Shown here piece by piece: positions 57,946 to 64,000 of a DNA stretch of 64,000 nucleotides (position 1 is its first letter; each line of letters begins with the position of its first letter). A program made the translations under genes and the position numbers. Source of the stretch: Deltaproteobacteria bacterium (GTDB taxonomy: Bacteria > Desulfobacterota > Desulfobacteria > Desulfobacterales > SpSt-501); the NCBI GenBank assembly GCA_016219005.1, contig JACRCN010000004.1, positions 1-64,000 of the forward strand. The letters run 5' to 3'. A model generated the notes under the pieces. It saw nothing but the letters and a program-made list of their open reading frames with translations, did not search any database and was not told the DNA's origin.

Positions 57946-59274
57946 TTGACGTTGGCAAATTATCCACAAGTTCTATTCCAAAACCGCAGGCCGGACCGCA
58001 TCGCTACACTGGAGGAGTATCGCGCCAGCGGCGGCTACCAGGCCCTGGCGGAGGTCGTCGGCCGACGCTCCCCCCGCGAGGTGCAGGAACTCGTCCTGGA
58101 TGCGGCCCTCCTGGGCCGCGGCGGCGCCGCTTTCCCGGCCGGCCGCAAGATGATGACCATCGCTGCGGATGCGCCCTTCCCGCGCTATTTGGTGTGCAAC
58201 GCCGACGAAATGGAGCCCGGCACCTTCAAGGACCGGGTGCTGATCCACGCCGATCCCCACATGCTCATCGAAGGCATCGCCATCACCGCCTGGGCGGTCC
58301 GAGCCGAAAAGGCCGCCATCTTCATCCGGCCCGAGTACGAGAACGCGGCGCGCATCCTGGAGCGCGAAATCCGCATCGCCGCGGCGGCCGGCTACCTGGG
58401 CCGCGCCATCCTGGGCAGCGATTTCAGCCTGGAGATCGTCGTGCACCGCAGCGCCGGCCGCTACATCTGCGGCGAGGTGACCGCCCAGCTGAACGCCCTG
58501 ATGGGCCAGCGGCCCAACCCCAAGCAGCCGCCGCCCTATGCCACGGAAAAAGGGCTGTGGGACCAGCCGACTCTGGCCCACAATGTCGAGACCCTGGCCT
58601 GCCTGCCCCACATCGTGCGCAACGGGGCCGAGTGGTTCAAGAAGCTCGCCCTGACCCCGACCGGAGCGGGGACCAAGATCTTCGGCGTGAGCGGCAAGGT
58701 CAAGCGGCCGGGCTGCTACGAGCTGCCCATCGGGGTGCCGCTGAGCGAAATCATCGAGGAGTATGCCGGCGGCATGCTCGAGGGATCGGAGTTCAAGGCG
58801 TGCCTGCCCGGCGGCGCCTCCACCGGCTTCCTGCCCCGGCAGCATTACCACGTCGAGATGGACTTCGACGCCTTGAAGAAGGTCGGCAACCGCCTGGGCA
58901 CCGGGGCCATCATGGTCTTCGACCACAAGACATGCCTCGTGGCGGCCACCTTGAACCTGATGGAGTTCTTCGCGCGCGAGTCATGCGGGTGGTGCACACC
59001 GTGCCGGGAAGGGCTGCCCTACATCCGCGATCTGCTGGCGCGCATCGAGGCCGGTGAAGGAGAACCGGAATTTGTTCCGATGCTGGAGGAGATGAAGACC
59101 CACCTTTTCCGTTCCTATTGCGCCTTTGCTCCCGGGGCGGCCGCTCCACTGGAAAGCCTGCTTGCGCACTTCAAGGAGGAGATACAGAAGCACATTCGGG
59201 AGAAGAGCTGCCCGTTTAAAAAAGAACCGGAACCTGGGGTTGCAGGGTTGGCCAAACCCCGGTTCATCGCTTGA
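57946..59274 (+). CDS. nuoF: NADH-quinone oxidoreductase subunit F
   Basis: A 442-residue NADH- and FMN-binding subunit. The nucleotide-binding glycine-rich loop is LLGRGGAAFPAGRK (about 55-68), the FMN-site region is NADEMEPGTFKDR, and the N3 cluster cysteines are in ESCGWCTPCREG plus a later SYCAFAPG. The start is TTG, 7 bases after nuoE. It is compact, without the N-terminal thioredoxin or C-terminal ferredoxin extensions of hydrogenase homologues. Confidence 0.95.
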   Translation: MTLANYPQVLFQNRRPDRIATLEEYRASGGYQALAEVVGRRSPREVQELVLDAALLGRGGAAFPAGRKMMTIAADAPFPRYLVCNADEMEPGTFKDRVLIHADPHMLIEGIAITAWAVRAEKAAIFIRPEYENAARILEREIRIAAAAGYLGRAILGSDFSLEIVVHRSAGRYICGEVTAQLNALMGQRPNPKQPPPYATEKGLWDQPTLAHNVETLACLPHIVRNGAEWFKKLALTPTGAGTKIFGVSGKVKRPGCYELPIGVPLSEIIEEYAGGMLEGSEFKACLPGGASTGFLPRQHYHVEMDFDALKKVGNRLGTGAIMVFDHKTCLVAATLNLMEFFARESCGWCTPCREGLPYIRDLLARIEAGEGEPEFVPMLEEMKTHLFRSYCAFAPGAAAPLESLLAHFKEEIQKHIREKSCPFKKEPEPGVAGLAKPRFIA

Positions 59275-59325
59275 CGCTGCCAATGCCATACGAACCGCGC
59301 GGTATCCGGCCGGGATGACGTGTCA

Positions 59326-61773
59326 ATGCCGAAACTGACCATAGACGACCGCGAGATCGAAGTCGCCGGAGGCACCAAAGTGATCGAGGCCGCCGCCCGG
59401 CTGGGAATCATGATCCCGCGCTTCTGCTACCACCCGGCGCTGGGCTCCGTGGGCGCCTGCCGGGTGTGCGCCGTCAAGGTCCTGGAGGGGCCGGTCAAAG
59501 GCGTCCAGATGAGCTGCATGCTGGATGCCGCAGATGGCATGCAGGTCTCCACCACGGACAGGGAAGCCGTCGAGTTTCGCCGTTACGTCATCGAGTGGCT
59601 GATGATGAACCACCCCCATGATTGCCCGGTGTGCGATGAGGGCGGTCACTGCCTGCTCCAGGACATGACCGTGTCCGGCGGGCACGGCATCCGACGATTC
59701 CCGGGCAAGAAACGGACCTACCCCGACCAGGATCTGGGGCCCCTTGTGCAGCACGAGATGAACCGCTGCATTCACTGCTATCGTTGTACGCGCTTCTACC
59801 AGCAGTTCTGCGGCTACCGTGACCTCGGGGCGTTGAGCATCGGCAACCGCACCTATTTCGGCCGGGTGGCCAGCGGCCGTCTCGAAAGCCCCTTCAGCGG
59901 GAATTTGAGCGACATCTGCCCGACCGGGGTTTTCACCGATAAACCCTCGCGCTATTTCGGTCGCCGCTGGGACTACCAGCGGACGCCGACCATCTGCATC
60001 AACTGCAGCCTTGGCTGCCACGCGGTGACGAGCGTTCGCTACCGGCAGGTGGCCCGCCAGGAGGCGCGCATGAGCGCGGCGGTCAACGGCTGGTTTCTCT
60101 GCGATCGCGGACGTTACGGGTTTTTCTATGCCAGCCTTCCCGGCCGGCCGCGGCAGGCCGCAGTGAAGGGCGAGACCACCACCATGGACGAGGCGATTGC
60201 CCACGCCCGCAGCCGGCTGGAGACCCTCCCGCCCGATGCCATCGCCGTCAACGGATCGGCGCGCAGCAGCCTGGAGGTTCTGGCCATGACCGAACGGGCG
60301 GCCCGTCTCAAGGGCTGGAGAGGCCCGGCCTTTTTTGCCGATGCCGGCGCGGCCCATAACGTAAAAACCGCAATCGCACGGTTGGAAGAAGGGCTTGCCG
60401 TTTCTCTGGGAGAGATCGGGCAGGCGGATTTCATCCTGGTCGTCGGTGCGGATCCGATCAACGAAGCGCCGATGCTGGCGCTGGCGCTGCGGCAGGCGGT
60501 ACAGAAGGGCGCCGGGATCCTCGTTCTGGATCCGCGCCCGGTCTGCCTGCCGTTCGGGTTCATGCATGTTCCGACGGCCCCGGAGGCGCTTGGCGCCGTG
60601 CTCGGCCGGCTCGTAAAAAAGAGCATCGGGCCGGCCGGTTTGGATGGTCCGGCCGCACGTTTCTATGCATCCCTGCCGGATGAGCCGGCGACGGGGCAGG
60701 AGGTGCTTGCCCGCGCGGCAGGATTGTTGGCCGCAAGCCGCCGGCCGGTCATCGTCTGTGGGACAGGCATCGTTGCCTCAGCACTGGTGGGTCTTGCGGC
60801 CGACGCGGCCCTGCTGCTCACGGCCGCTCAAAAAAAGGCCGGACTCTTTTACATCTTGCCTGAGGCCAACTCGTTTGCATCCGGTTTGCTGGCGCCGCCC
60901 GAATCCACGACGGATCGGATTCTGAAGGCGGTCGTCGACGGGGACGTCAAGGCGCTGGTCTTCGTGGAAAACGACCCCTTTGCCACCTCCCCGGACCGGG
61001 AGCTGCTGGAGCGGGCGCTCGCCAAGGTAGAATTGCTGGTCGTGCTCGATTATCTCGATACGCCCGTATCGCGAAGGGCCCACGTGTTCCTGCCCACCCA
61101 GACCCTTTATGAATCGGGCGGGATCTTCATCAATCAGGAAGGTCGGGCTCAATACTCGGCGGCGGCTTTCGCGGGGGGTGCGCCAATTCTGGAAACCGGG
61201 GGCAGCGACCACCCGCCGCGGGTCTACGGAACCGGGCTGCCCGGAGCCGACCCGCAGCCGGCCGGGCAGATCATGGCCCAACTCGCCGGCGAGCCGATGG
61301 CTTCCGAAATTGGAGCCCGGCCGGAATATTTTGGCGGGTCCACCGTTTCGGAACTGGCCGAGCTGCCAGACGTTGAAGCCTTTCCCGAGGAGGGGCAGCG
61401 GCTATCTCCGAAAAATCTGCCGGCAGACCGCTTTAAATCGGTTCTGCCGCCGTCCTCGGCGGCAGAATCGGATGAACTCGAAATCATCCTGACCGAGCGG
61501 ACCTTCGGCAGCGAAGATCTCTCATCCTATTCGGCCTGTCTAGAAACCCGGGAGGATGAGCCATTGGCAGGCTTGCACCGCAGGGATGCCGAATCCCTCG
61601 GCATCCGCGAAGGCGATGGCATCGCCATCCGCACCGGAAATACCACGCTGGAGTTTGCCGTAAGAGTGTATGACAACATGGCCTCCGGCGTCATGGTGGT
61701 TCCGCGCCTGCAGCGCCTGCCCTGGCAGGGGCTCGGAAAGCGCGTCCGGCGGCAGGATATTCGAAAAGCATGA
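59326..61773 (+). CDS. nuoG: NADH-quinone oxidoreductase subunit G
   Basis: An 815-residue molybdopterin-oxidoreductase-like subunit. It has N-terminal [2Fe-2S] N1b cysteines (PRFCYHPALGSVGACRVCAV), the N5 His-Cys motif (HPHDCPVCDEGGHCLLQD), N4 cysteines (CIHCYRCTRFYQQFC), and the extra N7 motif (CINCSLGCH..C) found in some bacterial enzymes. The rest keeps the molybdopterin fold without obvious Mo ligands. ATG 59326 (MPKLTID) is chosen over GTG 59320 because homologues begin this way. Confidence 0.93.
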   Translation: MPKLTIDDREIEVAGGTKVIEAAARLGIMIPRFCYHPALGSVGACRVCAVKVLEGPVKGVQMSCMLDAADGMQVSTTDREAVEFRRYVIEWLMMNHPHDCPVCDEGGHCLLQDMTVSGGHGIRRFPGKKRTYPDQDLGPLVQHEMNRCIHCYRCTRFYQQFCGYRDLGALSIGNRTYFGRVASGRLESPFSGNLSDICPTGVFTDKPSRYFGRRWDYQRTPTICINCSLGCHAVTSVRYRQVARQEARMSAAVNGWFLCDRGRYGFFYASLPGRPRQAAVKGETTTMDEAIAHARSRLETLPPDAIAVNGSARSSLEVLAMTERAARLKGWRGPAFFADAGAAHNVKTAIARLEEGLAVSLGEIGQADFILVVGADPINEAPMLALALRQAVQKGAGILVLDPRPVCLPFGFMHVPTAPEALGAVLGRLVKKSIGPAGLDGPAARFYASLPDEPATGQEVLARAAGLLAASRRPVIVCGTGIVASALVGLAADAALLLTAAQKKAGLFYILPEANSFASGLLAPPESTTDRILKAVVDGDVKALVFVENDPFATSPDRELLERALAKVELLVVLDYLDTPVSRRAHVFLPTQTLYESGGIFINQEGRAQYSAAAFAGGAPILETGGSDHPPRVYGTGLPGADPQPAGQIMAQLAGEPMASEIGARPEYFGGSTVSELAELPDVEAFPEEGQRLSPKNLPADRFKSVLPPSSAAESDELEIILTERTFGSEDLSSYSACLETREDEPLAGLHRRDAESLGIREGDGIAIRTGNTTLEFAVRVYDNMASGVMVVPRLQRLPWQGLGKRVRRQDIRKA

Positions 61774-61826
61774 TGAACTCGCAAAACACCGATTCAGGCC
61801 TCCTGCGCCATGCGATGCGGAAGCCA

Positions 61827-61857
61827 CCCCCCCTTCGCCTCATTTGGCAAGGGGGGG
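61827..61857. repeat. GC-rich hairpin between nuoG and nuoH
   Basis: CCCCCCCTTCGCC (61827-61839) and GGCAAGGGGGGG (61846-61857) pair with one bulge around TCATTT. C- and G-runs of this type are common dispersed intergenic repeats. It may slow or stabilise the operon mRNA. Confidence 0.5.
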
Positions 61858-61900
61858 CGGGGGGATTTTGGAACCGGTTTCCCTGGACGTTACGGTAGAC

Positions 61901-62893
61901 ATGGACTTACAGATCTGGATCATCGGCACCATTGCTCTCGTCCTCAAGCTGGGGGCCGTGTTGTTATTTTTGCTGCTGATGGCGGCCTACCTCGTGCTGG
62001 TCGAGCGCAAGCTTCTTGGTCGCATCCAGGTGCGCTACGGCCCGAACCGTGCCGGAAAGTACGGCCTGCTCCAGCCGTTCGCCGACACCATCAAGATGAT
62101 GACCAAGGAGGACATTGTCCCGGATGCGGCCGACCGCGTCATCTTTCTGCTGGCGCCGGCCGTGGTGGCCATCACGGCCCTGCTGATGTTTGCGGTGATC
62201 CCCTTCGGCCCGGACATCACCGTTTACGGGCACCGGGTCCCGCTGGTGGTGACCGACATCAACGTGGGCCTGCTCTTCGTCTTCGCCCTTTCCTCGCTGG
62301 GCGTTTACGGCGCGGCCCTGGGCGGCTGGTCGTCCAACTCCAAGTACAGCCTTCTGGGCGGCATCCGCGGGGCGGCCCAGATGGTGAGCTACGAGCTTGC
62401 GCTCGGGCTGTCCCTCATCCCGGTCGTCATGGAGGCCGGCTCGTTCAGCCTGGTGGACATCGTCAACGCTCAGACCCAACTGCCCTACATCCTGCTTGAA
62501 CCGGTGGCCTTCGCCATCTTCTTCATCAGCGCTTTGGCCGAGATCAAACGCATTCCCTTCGATCTGCCCGAGGCCGAAAACGAACTCGGCGCCGGTTTCC
62601 ACACCGAGTACAGCGGCATGCGCTTCGGGCTGTTCTTTCTGGGGGAGTACGTGCACATGCAGGTGCTGGGGGGGTTGATCGCCGTGTTTTTCCTGGGGGG
62701 CTGGCACGGCCCCCTGCTGCCGGGGCCGGTGTGGCTGGCGGTGAAGATCGTCCTGGTCTGCCTGGTCATGATCTGGATCCGCGGCACGCTGCCCAGGCTG
62801 CGCTACGACCAACTGATGAACTTCGGCTGGAAAGTTTTGATCCCGGCCGCGCTGCTGAATGTGGTAGTGACCGGTGCGAGGCTGCTGTGGTAA
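61901..62893 (+). CDS. nuoH: NADH-quinone oxidoreductase subunit H
   Basis: A 330-residue membrane subunit with about eight helices. The quinone-channel motifs are ERKLLGRIQVRYGPNRAGK (about 35-53), KMMTKEDIVPDAAD and EIKRIPFDLPEAENELGAGF with the conserved acidic cluster, then EYSGMRFGLFFLGEYVHM. The ATG at 61901 lacks a strong ribosome binding site; TTG 61868 is a weaker alternative. Confidence 0.94.
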   Translation: MDLQIWIIGTIALVLKLGAVLLFLLLMAAYLVLVERKLLGRIQVRYGPNRAGKYGLLQPFADTIKMMTKEDIVPDAADRVIFLLAPAVVAITALLMFAVIPFGPDITVYGHRVPLVVTDINVGLLFVFALSSLGVYGAALGGWSSNSKYSLLGGIRGAAQMVSYELALGLSLIPVVMEAGSFSLVDIVNAQTQLPYILLEPVAFAIFFISALAEIKRIPFDLPEAENELGAGFHTEYSGMRFGLFFLGEYVHMQVLGGLIAVFFLGGWHGPLLPGPVWLAVKIVLVCLVMIWIRGTLPRLRYDQLMNFGWKVLIPAALLNVVVTGARLLW

Positions 62894-63017
62894 TGGAAGG
62901 CTCCAGGGGGCCGGGGGGTCAAGTGAAAAAACCATGCCGGTGAATGTGGGGTTGCAGCGGAGCGGTTGGCCTGATCGGTCGCCGTTACTTGATTTACTTG
63001 CGGAGCAGGTTTGATCC

Positions 63018-63593
63018 ATGCGCGTTGATCTGATCGATAAGGTTCCATCCGGCGCGATAGGGACACTCTGGGAGGGCACCAAGGCCATCGCCGCGGGGTT
63101 TGCGACGACGCTGAAGCATGTCTTCCGCCCGCCCATTACGGAGGAATACCCCGAGTTCAGGCGGGTGCTGCCGGCGCGCACGCGCGCCCGCATCGTCCTC
63201 ACACGCGACCCGGACGGCGGCGAGCGCTGTGTCGCCTGCTACCTGTGCTCGGGCGTGTGCCCCGTGAGCTGCATCTCCATGCAGTCGGCCGAACGGACGG
63301 ACGGGCGGCGCTTTGCGGCCTGGTTCCGCATCAACTTCGCGCGCTGCATTTACTGCGGGCTGTGCGAGGAGGCCTGCCCGACCTCGGCCATCCAGCTGTC
63401 GCCGATGTTCGAAACCTGCGAGCGGGACATCCTCACGCTGGTCTATGAAAAAGAGGACCTTCTGGTGGATCACGGCGGCAAAGACCCGGACTACAATTTC
63501 TACCGGCATGCCGGAGTCGTGACGGCCATCGGCGGCAAGGGCGGTCACATCGACGAGGACCCGCCGGTGAACGTGAGAAGCAACATGCCATGA
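63018..63593 (+). CDS. nuoI: NADH-quinone oxidoreductase subunit I
   Basis: A 191-residue peripheral subunit with two [4Fe-4S] clusters (N6a/N6b): CVACYLCSGVCPVSC (about 75-89) and CIYCGLCEEACPTSA (about 113-127). The N-terminal amphipathic helix is normal for membrane contact. The stop overlaps the nuoJ start by four bases (ATGA). Confidence 0.95.
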   Translation: MRVDLIDKVPSGAIGTLWEGTKAIAAGFATTLKHVFRPPITEEYPEFRRVLPARTRARIVLTRDPDGGERCVACYLCSGVCPVSCISMQSAERTDGRRFAAWFRINFARCIYCGLCEEACPTSAIQLSPMFETCERDILTLVYEKEDLLVDHGGKDPDYNFYRHAGVVTAIGGKGGHIDEDPPVNVRSNMP

Positions 63594-64000
63594 ACCTTTT
63601 CAATATACTCTTTTACAGCATCGCACTGTTGATCGTGGTGTCCACGGGGCTCGCCGTCACCCGGCGCAACCTGGTGCATGCCGTGATCTACCTGATCATG
63701 TCCTTCTTCGGGAGCGCCTTCGTATTTTACCTGTTCGGTGCCCCGTTTCTGGCAGCACTCATGGTCATCGTTTACGCCGGGGCCATCATGATCCTGTTTC
63801 TCTTCATCATCATGATGCTGCGCGTGGAAACGCCGGAGGAGCAGCTGTTTCCCGCGCGCCAGATGTGGCCGGCGGTGGCCGTGGCGGCCGGCTACCTGGT
63901 CGTCGGCGCGCTCCTCGCGGCGCACGACCCGGCGGCCGGGGCGGTGTTGGGCCCGGCGCAGACCGAGCCGGCCGTGTTCGGCGCCTATGTGTTCCGCAAC
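63590..64000 (+). CDS. nuoJ: NADH-quinone oxidoreductase subunit J (partial, cut by window end)
   Basis: The start MNLFNILFYSIALLIVVSTG and the segment MVIVYAGAIMILFLFIIMM identify NuoJ. The conserved YAGAIM(I/V)LF motif of transmembrane helix 3 is intact. 137 codons are visible and the frame is open at base 64000, so the 3' end and nuoKLMN are outside the window. Confidence 0.93.
   Translation, partial: MNLFNILFYSIALLIVVSTGLAVTRRNLVHAVIYLIMSFFGSAFVFYLFGAPFLAALMVIVYAGAIMILFLFIIMMLRVETPEEQLFPARQMWPAVAVAAGYLVVGALLAAHDPAAGAVLGPAQTEPAVFGAYVFRN

Overview
The window is a GC-rich bacterial chromosome segment. Its gene types suggest an anaerobic or facultative heterotroph, probably a deltaproteobacterium (Desulfobacterota). 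The clues are several TRAP and TAXI transporters, ferredoxin-linked enzymes, a four-gene xanthine-dehydrogenase/enamidase-type nicotinate pathway known from anaerobes, and a complex I operon with a fused nuoBCD. The taxonomic call is inference. No rRNA, tRNA, CRISPR or complete insertion sequence was seen.

Layout. (1) 0.3-9.6 kb: a CHASE2/SpoIIE phosphatase with a DUF4384 partner, a methyltransferase, a 1071-residue membrane protein of unknown function, a small zincin and a DapA-family protein. (2) 9.6-23.4 kb: a putative nicotinate catabolism island. A TRAP transporter (+) faces a minus-strand operon: three-subunit molybdenum hydroxylase, GntR regulator, methylmalonate-semialdehyde-dehydrogenase-like ALDH, enamidase, 6-hydroxynicotinate reductase, UPF0280 (ApbE-like) and an 'amino acid synthesis' family protein. 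The likely route is nicotinate, 6-hydroxynicotinate, tetrahydro-6-oxonicotinate, 2-formylglutarate, and then (proposed here) glutaryl-CoA. An 11-of-12 shared operator links the GntR promoter to the TRAP promoter. (3) 23.5-26 kb: a CMD-family protein, NfeD plus slipin, a 55-residue ORF and a decayed DUF4197 gene. (4) 26.1-39 kb: a uronate island. It has a HexR-like regulator with a HexR-type operator, two complete TRAP systems, KduI, KduD, an RraA-like protein, KDG kinase, a 2-hydroxyacid dehydrogenase, KDPG aldolase and a HAD phosphatase. (5) 39.2-43.4 kb: an AfuABC/FbpABC-like ABC transporter. (6) 43.4-45.2 kb: cold-shock protein, cytochrome b561 and cytochrome c'. (7) 45.3-51.7 kb: RpiR regulator, TAXI-TRAP transporter, class III aminotransferase and BKACE, probably for a beta-amino acid. 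(8) 51.6-54.4 kb: VOC, DJ-1/PfpI, ferredoxin-nitroreductase and CBS proteins. (9) 54.4 kb to the end: nuoA-BCD-E-F-G-H-I-J, cut off in nuoJ by the window edge.

How it fits together. Two islands feed carboxylated substrates through TRAP importers into CoA esters or pyruvate, and the complex I operon would reoxidise the NADH. Intergenic space carries several short repeat families: MITE-like elements with GGCTG..TGAAAA ends, REP-like GGGAGCGGC palindromes and a TTCAAGGGGTCGA repeat. Stem-loops sit just downstream of most solute-binding-protein genes. The most interesting prediction is that the ALDH replaces the Eubacterium barkeri 2-formylglutarate reduction branch with oxidative decarboxylation to glutaryl-CoA, and that the UPF0280 protein matures the covalent flavin of 6-hydroxynicotinate reductase.
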